DNA of 64,000 nucleotides, taken from assembly GCA_033032865.1 (NCBI GenBank), contig JAWHQI010000068.1, forward strand, positions 5,766,001-5,830,000, in the 5' to 3' direction. The position numbers were made by a program, and so were the translations under genes. The first letter of the stretch is position 1; each line of letters starts with the position of its first letter. Positions 23,334-34,803 of this stretch are shown piece by piece. This stretch comes from Dactylorhiza incarnata (Eukaryota > Streptophyta > Magnoliopsida > Asparagales > Orchidaceae). The notes beneath the pieces are model-generated. The model was not told where the DNA came from. It searched no databases and saw only the letters and a list, made by a program, of their open reading frames with translations.

Positions 23334-24996
23334 CTATTTGCTTTTCGACCACTTCGGAGACCGCTCATCCGATGAAGAAGAGCCGGTCTCATCTGAAGAC
23401 TCTTCTGAGTACCAAGCAGGAGCTCTAGACCCAGAACTTGAGTCCGCCGCAGAACCTGTATCATGACCAGCAACATATCGGCTTCCCCTCTCCTCATCAA
23501 CACGATCTCCAATATCAATGTCAGCCTCTAGATCATCAACGACCTCACCAGTCATGATAGACTATTCGTCTACACCTTGGCAGCATCAGGAAAAAGATCG
23601 GCAAACCTGATGTCATTAAATTCATCAGTAAAACTGTCGCGATCACGGATCTCTGAGATCAGCCACTTTTCTTGATTGTTGTAGGAGAAAGTAGTTAGAC
23701 CGCGCGATCACATAAAAGGAGACAGACACTCCAAGAAAAATTCATCTTACCCTTCGCTCTTCATTCAGGATTTCGATCTCTTTTAATGCCCCTCGTAGAG
23801 ACCGCCCCTTATGATGATTCAAGACCACGCACCTAGCGGCCGCTTGGGCGCAGACGCAGGGAGCATATCAGTCTCAAAATCATAGGCTTCTTCGAGGTTG
23901 TTCTTTCCATAGAGGGTTGAGGTGACCGCGAAGGCGTTGTGGGTTTGCTTTCCTCTCCAATGAGGGAGATCGGTTGAAACCCGCACGGTCTTCCCCTTTC
24001 CACCTCACTTGAGAAGTGGTTTTCCCTTTATATCTTTCATCTTCTTCGCAAAGCCCACCATTGGAAAGGGCTTGCCAACGGTCTCAGGAGTCTCACCGAA
24101 CCCAGCAGTCTCGCGTTCTTCATCTCTTCTTTTTGTTCTCTCCCTCTGGGTGAGCACCTCTTCAACTGGTGCTATCGGGTCATCGATAGGGATCGCGAAG
24201 GTGGCTGAAAAAGAAAGAGTTAGAAAAAACATAAAATTTTATAGAAAGATCGCGTGAAACCGGAGGGGAATTACTCACTTTCTTTTGGAGAAATCTTAGC
24301 GATCTCGGGCCAGATCGCTAGATAGTGGATACGGTCTAGCCGCTTGCCCGCCAGAAAGGCTAGAATGTCCAACTCCTCTTTTGAGATCGCCTTATTTTTT
24401 CTAAAGACATTTTCAGCTCGCGGTGAAAGTTGGCTCTTGAGACCGCCGAGGTCAGCTTCAAAGATAAGGAACCTTTCCGTACAGAAAGGAACCTTGTTGA
24501 GAAGATTCTAAATTTTAACTCCTTCACATGAAAAATATATCAATCCTTTAAATTCCTCTTTCTTTTGACCTTCTTTTAGAACTTTTGCAGTGAAGGTCAC
24601 GCGGAAGAGCGCCATGGTGAATCTAATCTTTTCCGATCACAAGTAGTTGATGAAAACGTTGATGATACCGATTGAATTTGGAGGCAGTTGAGCGAGCACG
24701 AACCCGTAATATTCCATCACCTCGAGAATTTCCCAAGGGAGAGGGATTTTCAACCCATTATCGAAGTGATCAATGGGGATAACAAACTTATTATCTCCCC
24801 CAAAATTCAATCCTTCATCTTCTCTTGGCGGTATCACAACGATCTGACTCTGAATCATGTGCTTCTCCAAGTAGTTCACATATTCATCTTTAGAAAGGCG
24901 GCATGGTTTGTGATCAGCTCCCGAGAAATCTTCAGCTGAAGAAGCTCGCGCGGACACCATAACTGGAGTTCGCTGAGACCGGTGCTTTGGGCGCAT
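23334..24996 (-). pseudogene. Antisense ORF 1 of the Tat element, gypsy-type transposon domain, with intron
   Basis: Starts MRPKHRSQRTPVMV at 24996. Residues 70-118 read FVIPIDHF, IPLPWEILEVMEYYG and QLPPNSIGI, matching the 'putative gypsy type transposon' domain (PF04195 type) often found in plants. An intron with consensus ends lies at 24278-24205: GTGAGT donor, TTTCTTTTTCAG acceptor, 74 nt, and the exons join in frame. A second exon continues to about 23833, and an acidic Ser-rich end (23555-23334) probably belongs to it. In-frame stops occur at 24637 (TGA), 24508 (TAG) and 24005 (TGA), so it is dead. It is antisense to the element's own transcript. Molecular function is unknown. Confidence 0.7.
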
Positions 24997-25030
24997 TCAG
25001 AAAATATAAAATAGAAATTCTAAAGGTCGG

Positions 25031-25169
25031 CTATTTATAGGAAGCAAAGGATATTTACGTAATGATTACTTCTCTCAAGACCGCCCAGTAAAACTGCACA
25101 CACCGCCAAGCCTGCATAAGAATTGAGAAACTGACATAGATATAGTCGGTCTCAATAATTGGAGACTGC
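25031..25169 (-). promoter_or_regulatory. Promoter of antisense ORF 1
   Basis: On minus, CTATAAATAG lies at 25031-25040, 35-45 bases before the ATG at 24996. Upstream (25145-25169) is GTCTC...GAGAC, the same palindromic motif that recurs in the Tat LTR. Confidence 0.6.
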
Positions 25170-25193
25170 AGCATCTTAGGCAGCATGGTATAA

Positions 25194-26893
25194 TGATGAG
25201 TCCCATTTATATACACATTTATGGACTCATCTGGGCCAGTATTTGAGTCAATGCACTACATTTTAGATCCATAATCACTCATATTTGTTCTCTACCTGTT
25301 ATTCCAAGCTAAGTGCACTTTTAGGCCCGTTTTGGTGTTATTTCTTGTTTATCTTCATCATTAGCTTTCATGTATTGTTAAGTGCCACCTTCAGTGGCTA
25401 GATTGGTGGTTGTGCTGGAATGGGAGTCGTGCAGGTGTTCCCGGTGCAATTCTGCACAGGAACACTGCGCACGATCACCGGTTCTATTGCGCACGACCAC
25501 TGGTCGTGTGCCACTGATCGTGTGCACTTAACACTTTTTCACGAGTTCTGTTTGGTGCAGTGCGCACGACCACCAACGCTAGTGCGCACGACCACCGGTC
25601 GTGCGCCACTGTTCGTGCGCGCTTATCATCAATTTCTTGAGTTCTGTTTCAATCAGTGCGCACGACCACCTACGATAGTGCGCACGACCACCTACGATAG
25701 TGCGCACGACCACTGGTCGTGCGCCACTGGTCGTGCGAACATTTTATTTTATAAATTTCGTATCTTGCAGGTTCCACCCAGCAGGCGCACGATCACAGGA
25801 TTCTAGTGCGCACGACCACTGGTCGTGCGCCACTGACCGTGCGCACTGTTTAATTCCAGCGCCTATAAATTCCCTGCTCGCGATTTAGGTCAGACAGCCC
25901 GCCGTATTCCGCCGTTTTCTGCTCCAGTTCGTCCGACTTCGCCCCTCCATCGCCGTCCACCATCTAGAGGTGCTCCGGGCTTGTTCTTCATGCCAATCTT
26001 GAGCCAGAGTTTCCTCTCGGCCTCCTCCTTCATCCAAGAGCTTCAAAGAGAGATCTAGCCGCCATCTCCATCGAGCAAGAGGAAGTTTGCAACCTCTACC
26101 GGATCGTGACACGAAGAAGACGGGTCCATTGGAGAGTCGTGACAGCTCTCTCTACCCCGGACGTAGTTGCGGACCGAGCTTGGACGCGGATTGACAACCC
26201 GACGATTCCAACCGTGAATCTACAACGAGACTTCGGATTCGGTCGATTTCTTGCCTTATTCTTCTCTTATTGATGTGTATATGTTTTAGATCTCATTATT
26301 ATGATGAAGTGGCACTTGAATTAGTTATATTTACATATATATTTCATGTCTATGTGTTTGTGTAATTTATCTATTTGAGTTGCTTGAGGTGCGCCGCCGT
26401 CCATTTCCATTCCGCCGTCACGTTCGTGTGCCGCACTAGCAATTGCTAGTGGCGTGCTTGTTGAAGAGGTGCTTGCGACCCTCACTCCACTAGCCTACTC
26501 GTCCATCCGCCTACCGAAGCGTGGCATCGCGGCCCGTACTCTATCCCGCCTAACGAAGCAGCGCGCTCAAGGCCTGCATAGTTCGTTCCTCTTGCCTACT
26601 CGTCCATCCGCCCTTACGAAGTAGCGCGTTCAAGGCCTACGTAGTCTTCCATCCCGCCGAGCGAAGCATTGCATAGCGGCATTGCATAGGAGTAGTTGAT
26701 AGCTTTTATTTTATTTTCCAAAAGCCAAACCAACCCCCGTTTCCGCAATCCATCCGACCCAAAGGACTTCGATCTCAAGTCCTTCCTCGAAACCTAACTC
26801 CACCTTACTGTGTTCCTCAAGTGACCGACACTCGGGGATTTTCCCCATTATTATTACTTGCGCGACCGGTGCACTTGCCGAATAATCGCATCA
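25194..26893 (+). repeat. 5' LTR of A1
   Basis: Runs from TGATGAGTCCC to CGCATCA, about 1.7 kb, nearly identical to 30061-31738. The main difference is one extra repeat unit near 25680, so the palindrome array changed length after insertion or during replication. The near identity suggests a recent insertion. Confidence 0.95.
25467..25870 (+). promoter_or_regulatory. LTR promoter: CGCACGACC palindrome array plus TATA
   Basis: Repeated palindromes with arms CGCACGACCA and TGGTCGTGCG around one central base, mixed with half-sites and GATC variants, fill 25467-25848. CCTATAAATTCC follows at about 25862-25873. The same module is at 30334-30716 in the 3' LTR. Confidence 0.62.
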
Positions 26894-26899
26894 AGTTTT

Positions 26900-26917
26900 T
26901 GGCGCCGTTGCCGGGGA
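26900..26917 (+). other. Primer-binding site (tRNA-Asp type)
   Basis: TGGCGCCGTTGCCGGGGA, six bases after the 5' LTR end. This site is characteristic of Athila and related Ty3/gypsy elements. Confidence 0.92.
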
Positions 26918-27068
26918 GTACAGTCGTGTGAGTTTTCTGGAGAGGGACAATCTGAGAGAGAAACCCTTCCATTTGTAAATTGCATCCTTCATTTTATTTC
27001 TGTTCTTTTTATTCCGTTTTCTTGTTTTATATTAGGTTGCTTTAGTAAATTTTGTTAGGTGTAGTATT

Positions 27069-28241
27069 TTGCACAATAGTGTTTTTATTTTTGAATCGTT
27101 TTATCTTCGCACTATGTGGGCACATCTCAATTTCCGTTGCTGTTGGTGTGGAGCTACCTCCCACTCTTGTGATGAATGCCCTACGGAGAATAGTAGGCAT
27201 AATTCTTATAGCCCAGCATATGGAGCACCGACTTCGTCTGGTACTCCATATGGTGCGCGTAAGTCTTTTGGCTACTCTGCTGAGCCTTTACCGTCATACT
27301 TCTTTTCGGCTCCAGCCCCCGCTGTGCCAAAGAAGCCCGCTAGGCAGTGCCAGTTTTGTCGGAGCACAGACCATGCCCTGAAGGATTGTGCTGCTTTTCG
27401 TCGCCAATTGGATGAGGATAATGAGCCGGATATCCGGATTGTCCCGAATCCTAACTATGGCGGCACACCTTCAACATCCGGTTTTGTGTCTTTGCCACCT
27501 TCACATCTTGAAGGGTATGGCGTTGACACAGTCACCAGATGTGTGGCTGATCTGGGCACCGATATTGCTGATCCCATTCTCCCAGTGCATCCACCACCTC
27601 TAGTGGATTCGATTCTTTGTGAGGAATCGGTGCTCGACTTTTATCCGAGCACTATTCCTCTCCCTGTTGTGTATACTACACTCGTCTCTGACGACATTGT
27701 TGATGATGTGTCGCAGGAGGAGGCGGTTGATCTTAGTATTGTGCCTATTCCTATGGAGGAGGACAACCTTCTAGGTGAAGAGGAGTTTTCCTCAGCACCG
27801 GTGGAGGAAGTCCAAATCTCTAGCTTGGCCACTGTTGATCCCGCCGAATCTTGTAGCATTGATGACAATGCAAACATTATTTTACTTCTCCAACCTGATG
27901 GGAGTGAGTCCGGGATCACTCCCCTGATTGATGTTTATTTATGTTCTTCATCTTCTTTATTTCTTGATCCCCTTCCTTCATCTGAGTCTGTGCAGGTTGA
28001 ATCTTCACAGGTACTTCAGGAGGACTTGGAGCATTTTGCTCAAGTCAATGATGAGAGCATCCTCTCATGTGAGGAGGTTTATTCCCCCTCCGTAGAGGAA
28101 GCTCCACTCATTGCCTTCTCCTCCTGTGGACCTGCCGCAGACGATACCTTGCTGGGCAAGGATAGTTTTGGTAAGATGAGTGAGGACCAGGCCTCCTCCT
28201 CTTCTTACTTTCTTTTCCCTCTACCTGTGATGGGCAGGTAG
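27069..28241 (+). CDS. Double zinc-knuckle acidic protein of A1
   Basis: An intact 390-codon ORF. Two Cys-His knuckles of the C-X2-C-X4-H-X4-C type occur: CCWCGATSHSCDEC (~residues 24-37) and CQFCRSTDHALKDC (~93-106), separated by a Tyr/Ser/Pro-rich linker (SPAYGAPTSSGTPYGARKS). From residue 130 the protein is strongly acidic and Ser/Pro-rich (EEDNLLGEEEF, DDIVDDVSQEEAVD) with no known fold. No capsid domain precedes the knuckles. The start could be ATG 27069 or 27114 (MWAHLNF); neither is preserved in the A2 copy. A2 carries the same ORF with one frameshift, and the amino acid sequence is well kept, so it probably codes. Nucleic-acid binding is a fair guess from the knuckles; the role is unknown. 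Confidence 0.72.
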   Translation: MHNSVFIFESFYLRTMWAHLNFRCCWCGATSHSCDECPTENSRHNSYSPAYGAPTSSGTPYGARKSFGYSAEPLPSYFFSAPAPAVPKKPARQCQFCRSTDHALKDCAAFRRQLDEDNEPDIRIVPNPNYGGTPSTSGFVSLPPSHLEGYGVDTVTRCVADLGTDIADPILPVHPPPLVDSILCEESVLDFYPSTIPLPVVYTTLVSDDIVDDVSQEEAVDLSIVPIPMEEDNLLGEEEFSSAPVEEVQISSLATVDPAESCSIDDNANIILLLQPDGSESGITPLIDVYLCSSSSLFLDPLPSSESVQVESSQVLQEDLEHFAQVNDESILSCEEVYSPSVEEAPLIAFSSCGPAADDTLLGKDSFGKMSEDQASSSSYFLFPLPVMGR

Positions 28242-30060
28242 AGGCGTGACTGTTCTTTCTCCGTATAGGTACCCGCTACCTACACGCATATTAGAACAGT
28301 TACCTGTCCACTTTTCTTTTCATAGGCCCATTAGCTAGAACTGTACAAATGCTAAATAAGTCGTGCTGGGATGACAATAACCCCAGTAGTTATCTTTCTT
28401 TTCTGCATTTTTATTTCTTCTAATCATGTTTAGTTAGCTGTAGTTTATTTTAGTTTGTCATTTTTCTTTTGTTTTTGCGGAGCTGACCCCTGCAGGTATC
28501 TTTTTCTGGATGGCGGATGTTGCAGCTCATTTTAGCTTAAACGCCAATCTTCTGGTATGCTCACTTGCTGAGCATTGGGTACTCTCTTTCCCTAGCTCTA
28601 TTTTGATTCTCCTGTCATATATTATGCGGATTGTTTAGTTTAAGTCTGGGGGAGAGTAGTTTGTTTACCCGCTCACGTGCACTATTGCACTGCATACTAG
28701 AAGATTTCATTTAAAATGTTTTGTTTAATTTCATTGCACACCACAGCACCCACATGAGCGCGTGCTTATCTATTTGTTTTGTTTTGAACAAACTATCTTG
28801 GTTAGGAATGTGAATTGGGATGATAGCTTAGGAATTACTATTGGGAGCGCAATGTTGGCTCGAGCAGTGTTCTAGTCGCATCCGCGTGCTACAATAGAAT
28901 TTGAGTAAAATTAGATTATTTTTATGCTTTTAATTTATGATTAGTATTTATGCGTAGTTTTAGATTTATTCTACTCAAGTGGTGAATGTGAATGAAATTG
29001 GTGATAGCCCGGTGTTGTGTGTATACGAGCACTAGTTGTGTGTTGCTCGAGTCGGGAGGAAGGTTTACCTTTCTCGTGGGCTAAGAACTTGCCCCAAGCG
29101 ACTCTTGAAGCATGGGTGCGGGCGATTCGTGGAGATAAATGTGATATAGGCCACCTCTTGGCTAGATTGAGCCTTTGCTTTCCATATCCTATTCGCTCAC
29201 CTTTGCTACCCAACATTTGTGCCTACCACTCCCTTTGTTCAGCTCCTCCTCCATTCACCAAGGCCTGAAGCTTGTCCCACTGTCGCAACCAAGTATTTGT
29301 TAAATGCACTCATGTTCTAGATTTGGTGTGATGTTTGGAATCGTTGTGTTGTGAAGGAGAAATAATCTCTATCTGCTGAATTTGAACCAACCGGAGGATA
29401 AGATCAAGAAAAAGAAAAATATGATATTGAAATGAAAAAAAAAGTGTATTGAAAAGTTATCCTCCCGAGCGTTTAAAAAAAATCTGTTGGTATTTGTGGA
29501 GTAGGCTGTGTGCACACCTAATTCTCATAATAAGTCTGGGGTGTGTCACACGAGCTTTGTTTGTAGTTTTGCTTGGTGCAGCGTCCCGTTGACTCATGTT
29601 GGTTGCGTAACCTTCGTTTTTACCCTTGATTATCATACCGCAACCTAAGCCCCATCTTAATCCTAATCGTCCTTTTGATTTATCTCGCGAGTTTGCTAGC
29701 GTCGTGGAGAGAGTGTGACCGGGCAAGCGTATGGTTCCCGACGTTGATGGATTTCAGCGGAGTTATTCCCAAACCCCGATCTTTTGCAACACCCTCCTTA
29801 GTGGCTTATTACTTTCACACCGGGCATGATCGTCAAATTCTTCACAATTCACCAACTGAGTATTGATAAGTCTTTATTTACGCTCTAGTACTTTCGTAAA
29901 TTAGTTAGCATAGTTAGAATCTCTTTTTACGAAATTTTTATTTGCATGCTTTTGTTACTTCGCATTGTACTCCCTTGCGTAATTTTCTTTGCTAACGACC
30001 ATTTTCACACTCCACCGGATTCGTTTGCTCGGGACGCGCAAACAGGTAAGTCTGGGGGTG
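28242..30060 (+). other. 3' untranslated region of A1 with three polypurine-tract copies
   Basis: AAGTCTGGGG-type tracts occur at about 28641, 29531 and 30049, the last directly before the 3' LTR. Near 28352-28385, AATAAGTCGTGCTGGGATGA and the following AACCCC resemble the conserved motif that follows pol in Athila elements. A block at 29035-29110, with GGGCTAAGAACTTGCCCC, is conserved in A2 and B. Small ORFs on both strands overlap that block, but an indel in A2 argues for nucleotide-level conservation. Confidence 0.7.
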
Positions 30061-31738
30061 TGATGAGTCCCATTTATATACACATTTATGGACTCATCTG
30101 GGCCGGTATTTGAGTCAATGCACTACATTTTAGATCCATAATCACTCATATTTGTTCTCTACCTGTTATTCCAAGCTAAGTGCACTTTTAGGCCCGTTTT
30201 GGTGTTATTTCTTGTTTATCTTCATCATTAGCTTTCATGTATTGTTAAGTGCCACCTTCAGTGGCTAGATTGGTGGTTGTGCTGGAATGGGAGTCGTGCA
30301 GGTGTTCCCGGTGCAATTCTGCACAGGAACACTGCGCACGATCACCGGTTCTATTGCGCACGACCACTGGTCGTGCGCCACTGATCGTGTGCACTTAACC
30401 CTTTTTCACGAGTTCTGTTTGGGGCAGTGCGAACGACCACCAACGCTAGTGCGCACGACCACCGGTCGTGCGCCACTGTTCGTGCGCGCTTATCATCAAT
30501 TTCTTGAGTTCTGTTTCAATCAGTGCGCACGACCACCTACGATAGTGCGCACGACCACTGGTCGTGCGCCACTGGTCGTGCGAACATTTTAAATTATAAA
30601 TTTCGTATCTTGCAGGTTCCACCCAGCAGGCGCACGATCACAGGATTCTAGTGCGCACGACCACTGGTCGTGCGCCACTGACCGTGCGCACTGTTTAATT
30701 CCAGCGCCTATAAATTCCCTGCTCGCGATTTAGGTCAGACAGCCCGCCGTATTCCGCCGTTTTCTGCTCCAGTTCGTCCGACTTCGCCCCTTCATCGCCG
30801 TCCACCATCTAGAGGTGCTCCGGGCTTGTTCTTCACGCCAATCTTGAGCCGGAGTTTCCTCTCGGCCTCCTCCTTCATCCAAGAGCTTCAAAGAGAGATC
30901 TAGCCACCATCTCCATCGAGCAAGAGGAAGTTTGCAACCTCTACCGGATCGTGACACGAAGAAGATGGGTCCATTGGAGAGTCGTGACAGCTCTCTCTAC
31001 CCCGGACGTAGTTGCGGACCGAGCTTGGACGCGGATTGACAACCCGACGATTCCAACCGTGAATCTACAACGAGACTTCGGATTCGGTTGATTTCTTGCC
31101 TTATTCTTCTCTTATTGATGTGTATATGTTTTAGATCTCATTAATATGATGAAGTGGCACTTGAATTAGTTATATTTACATATATATTTCATGTCTATGT
31201 GTTTGTGTAATTTATCTATTTGAGTTGCTTGAGGTGCGCCGCCGTCCATTTCCATTCCGCTGTCACGTTCGTGTGCCGCACTAGCAATTGCTAGTGGCGT
31301 GCTTGTTGAAGAGGTGCTTGCGACCCTCACCCCACTAGCCTACTCGTCCATCTGCCTACCGAAGCGTGGCATCGCGGCCCGTACTCCATCCCGCCTAACG
31401 AAGCAGCGCGCTCAAGGCCTGCATAGTTCGTTCCTCTTGCCTACTCGTCCATCCGCCCTTACGAAGTAGCGCGTTCAAGGCCTACGTAGTCTTCCATCCC
31501 GCCGAGCGAAGCATTGCATAGCGGCATTGCATAGGAGTAGTTGATAGCTTTTATTTTATTTTCCAAAAGCCAAACCAACCCCCGTTTCCGCAATCCATCC
31601 GACCCAAAGGACTTCGATCTCAAGTCCTTCCTCGAAACCTAACTCCACCTTACTGTGTTCCTCAAGAGACCGACACTCGGGGATTTTCCCCATTATTATT
31701 ACTTGCGCGACCGGTGCACTTGCGGAATCATCGCATCA
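30061..31738 (+). repeat. 3' LTR of A1
   Basis: Begins TGATGAGTCCC directly after the tract AAGTCTGGGGGTG and ends CGCATCA. It carries the palindrome array at 30334-30700 and the TATA box near 30709. Confidence 0.95.
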
Positions 31739-31874
31739 TATAATAAGCAACACACAATTATAAATATCATCACAGCACTACAGAGATCGCAGACAACAAA
31801 AATTATACATGTTATAAAGTTAAAACAGTCCAGGAATGAGTATTTCGAGATCACACGAAATTTGTAATTAAAGT

Positions 31875-34070
31875 TCATTTCTTATAAGGTCGCTTCCTTC
31901 CTACATGAGCTGCGATGTCTTGCATTTCGTTAACCGCAGTCAGGACAGACGCCAGGTTTTGATTAGCTAACATTGCATTTCGATGAATCTTCAACATCTC
32001 CCTGTCCACTTCCTCCACGGGGATAACTACAATCTCTGCATTCGGTCTCCCTTTTGGATGATCGCCATAAGTCCTGGACCTCATCACCATTTTTGCAGGA
32101 CCGCCCCTTAACATAGTGACCTCCGCAGATAGATCAGAGGCTTTCCCCTTATAGTACTCTGCATCGTTTTCCGCTTTCCGAAGTGCTCGAGCAAGCTCAT
32201 CGTTCTTCAGACCGCACTCCTCGCGAACTCGTCTTTCATTGATGCGCATTTTCTCTTCGAGATCGCAAATCTGATTGTCCTGGTCACGGAGTTGATCATT
32301 TTGAACCCACTCCCGAATCATCATGGAGCGAACATCCTCAAACATTGGATTTAGGATGTTAGAAAGTTGAGGAGGGATCACTATCTTTTGCGGGGAAAGT
32401 TCTCCTTCTTCAGAAACTTCCACGACATCATTATCTGCGGTCAAAAGAATTTAATGATTAGCTCAACTGTAGATAGCTCTAAAATAGAAGAGTTCGCATA
32501 AAAAGAGTAGTTGGAAATAAATCGAGACCGCAATTATGTAAAGTATCTTCAATAACTTTCGTGATCGCATTTTCTGCGGTCAGCAAAAGGCGGTCTGATC
32601 CCCTTAAGCGCTTGAGGTCCATTCTTTCCAACTCCCTCTTCTGCGACCTCTCTCCCTCTTTTCTTCTCCTATTTAACTCTTCATTGCTAACAAGGATGTC
32701 ATCTATTTCAATGACGACGATCCCATATTTTCTTTCTGGAGATCTAGGACGAACAACTGGCAACAGAAAAAATTCGAGCGGTCTCAAAACCATTGCCTTA
32801 CCAGTTCATAGGGAAGAGACCGCCTTGGCACGGTCTACTGCCACTTTGTTTATTCTTTCTTTTTGAGAAGCAGAGGTTTTCAACAGACCGCTAGAGAGCG
32901 CATCCTTCTCCTTCTCGATCTGCCGCTCCAGCTTTTTCTCTTTTTCCCCGGAAGATTTTTTCTTAATCTTCTTTTTTTTGCGGCAAGCAGAGCTGCTTTT
33001 CTGTCCTCCTTTTTCTTCTCTACATCGAGCAATGCAGTTTGTTTTTCTTCTTCTTCTTTCATCTCAGCGGCAGTTCGCGCTGCCTCCTCTCTTTCTTTCT
33101 TCTCCTTTTTCTTTTTCTCAGCGGCAATTCGTGTTGCCTCCTCTCTTTCTTTCTTCTCCTTCTCTCCTTTTTCTTTCTTCTCAGTAGAAGTTCGCGCTGC
33201 CTCCTCTCTTTCTTCCTTCTCCTTCTCCTCTTTTTCGTTCTTCTCTTTCTCTTCCTTTTCCTTCCTCTCAGCCTCTTCTCTTAGCCTGACCGCTTCTTTA
33301 GCGGTCTCCTCCTCCCTATCAGCGATCTATTTTTCTGCGGCAGCCTCCCGGAGATTGGCGGATTCAAAGGGATCGAACACCTGCAATAATGAGCAAGAAA
33401 AATCATTACAAGAATCTCCATCAAGATAAGCGATCAATTCAGAATCCGCTTCACTTGAAGAAGCTGAGATCGCAGAAGGGAAAAGAGACCGACCTTGCTA
33501 CTTACCTTCCCAGGAGCATCCGCAGGACGTTGAAGACCGCTGGTTTCAGGAAGTGTGACCGCCTTCAGAGCGGTCACAACTTTAGTTTCTTCATTTTTTC
33601 TTTTTCTTAGCAGACTGAGCTGAAGAACTTGAGCCTTTTCTTTTTCTTAACTTCGTAGCTTCCTCAGAATCAGCGATCTTTTATAGAATCCTCTCTGCCT
33701 TAACCTTCTTTTCTTGCATCCTAGACAGAATGTTTTCTTTTGAAATGATCTCAACAGACTGAACAACGGTCTGACTAAGCGCTTCCAAAGTTTTCTGGTA
33801 GCCAAAGGAAATGGAAAGGTCAGGAAGATTCAATACAGGACCTGAAGAGCTATTTGATAAATCAGCAACAATAGAGACCGATAAAATTGAGCTTTCTGGC
33901 AAATCAGGCTGCTTTTCTAGAGAAATTCGAGCGGTCTCTTTTGATGTGCCCGCCTTGGTATGATTTTGTGGAGGCTTCATCACCTTCTTCGTTAAGCTGG
34001 AGGTCTCCTTTTTCTTAGGAGTAGTCGCTCCTGGCGCTCGGTTGCTCAATCGAGATAATACCATCACCAT
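31875..34070 (-). pseudogene. Antisense ORF 2 of the Tat element, coiled-coil protein with introns
   Basis: Starts MVMVLSRLSNRAPGA at 34070. Exon 1 is Lys/Ser-rich and ends at a GGTAAG donor (first intron base 33505). An acceptor TTATTGCAG gives an intron 33505-33381 of 125 nt. The next exon is a Glu/Lys/Arg coiled coil (EEAERKEKEEKEK, 33290-32880). A third block (32793-32479) contains VVIEIDDILVSNEELN. After a further acceptor-like TTGACCGCAG (end near 32439) comes DLEEKMRINERRVREE and the end GRKRPYKK. A TAG at 33327-33329 sits where Gln would fit (EK-stop-IADREE), and other frames are broken. It is antisense to the retrotransposon; introns can persist only in that orientation. No enzyme motif is seen. 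Confidence 0.65.
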
Positions 34071-34164
34071 CTCTGAGATCGCTTTTATCTAAGTTTTTGT
34101 GACCGCTCAATGTTCAAGCTCGCCTTCCTTTTAGAGGATTATGTTTTCCAAATCCATGGGGCTG

Positions 34165-34205
34165 TATTTATAGAGCCTGTCGCATTTATGGCAGTCGCGG
34201 TCTCA
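34165..34205 (-). promoter_or_regulatory. Promoter of antisense ORF 2
   Basis: On minus, CTATAAATA lies at 34165-34173, about 95 bases before ATG 34070. The family motif (CGCGGTCTCACCGGTC on plus) lies just upstream at 34196-34211. Confidence 0.55.
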
Positions 34206-34262
34206 CCGGTCAAAGTAAACATTTCCGAAGTTCCAGCGCAAATTGAAAATGAGCGGGGATCA

Positions 34263-34803
34263 TGTTTGCCCAGAGTTCCGTGACCTCCCTTCTCAAGTCA
34301 AGAGGAACCTTCCCAGCGGTCTCAAATATGTGAGACCGCCCAGATCGCTAGCTCCTTCAGCATTCTCTCCCAGGCACATGCGATGCAGCCCTCGTCAGAC
34401 TGTCAGATCGCGCGGTCTGATCCTTTTTTTCTCCTTTTTTTGTTAGCACCTCCTTTCTCTGGCCCTGTTCTCATGTACCCTGGGCAGCCCAAAATTTTTG
34501 GATATGCCCGTTTGGCAGCCTCCGCGTCTATAAATAGAGGGGTAGGGGTACATGAAAAAGGACATTTGGATTCGAGCTTCAGGATTACAACCTGTGTAAG
34601 CGATCTCGAATTCTGTCATTTTTCTACCTCACCTCTTGTCCAACTCTGAACCTCCTTTATAGTCTTACTGCGAGATCAATTGCAGAAGTTTTTCCTCGCG
34701 CTAATCTCTTCTCTGACTTTTTCATCCTAAGTAACCGGCATTCCGCAATTTCCTTTCTTTCTCTCTTAGTGTGAGTTTTGGAGGTACATTTTTTGTGCCA
34801 ACA
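34263..34803 (+). repeat. Probable 3' LTR of the Tat element
   Basis: Runs from TGTTTGCCC to GTGCCAACA, about 540 bp, preceded by purine-rich AAAATGAGCGGGGATCA. It contains a perfect hairpin (arms GCGGTCTCA 34316-34324 and TGAGACCGC 34331-34339) and the box CTATAAATAG at 34528-34537. The right end is well defined because it breaks a copia gag frame on minus at 34804. The left end is inferred from the tract and the matching terminus, since the 5' LTR is outside the window. Confidence 0.65.

Larger units (their letters stand above)
25194..31738 (+). mobile_element. Athila-like non-autonomous element A1
   Basis: LTRs 25194-26893 and 30061-31738 are flanked by the perfect duplication TATAA (25189-25193 and 31739-31743). 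A tRNA-Asp-type primer-binding site (TGGCGCCGTTGCCGGGGA) and the AAGTCTGGGGGTG polypurine tract fit the Athila lineage. Length is 6.5 kb. The only sizeable ORF encodes a double zinc-knuckle acidic protein; no capsid domain, protease, RT or integrase is found. A related copy, A2, lies at 39137-52875. Confidence 0.93.
5039..34803 (+). mobile_element. Ty3/gypsy Tat-lineage element, interrupted by three insertions
   Basis: The visible parts are 5039-7423, 23133-25193 and 31739-34803. They join cleanly once the insertions and their duplications are removed. They hold the integrase end on plus, then a long post-pol region with two minus-strand genes, then a short 3' LTR. Antisense ORFs between pol and the 3' LTR are a known feature of Tat elements such as Grande and Retand. 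All three pieces share the dispersed motif GGTCTC / GAGACC(GCC), which supports one origin. The 5' half lies left of the window. It inserted into a copia gag at 34803/34804. Confidence 0.82.

Noticed and set aside
28971..29268. Small overlapping ORFs on both strands in the A1 3' region
   Set aside because: Similar ORFs occur in B, but the A2 copy has an indel in the best-conserved part, so conservation is more likely at nucleotide level.
32863..33429. Plus-strand Ser/Phe-rich ORF
   Set aside because: It is the complement of the Glu/Lys coiled-coil exon of antisense ORF 2; low-complexity hydrophobic composition arises from reading that exon backwards.
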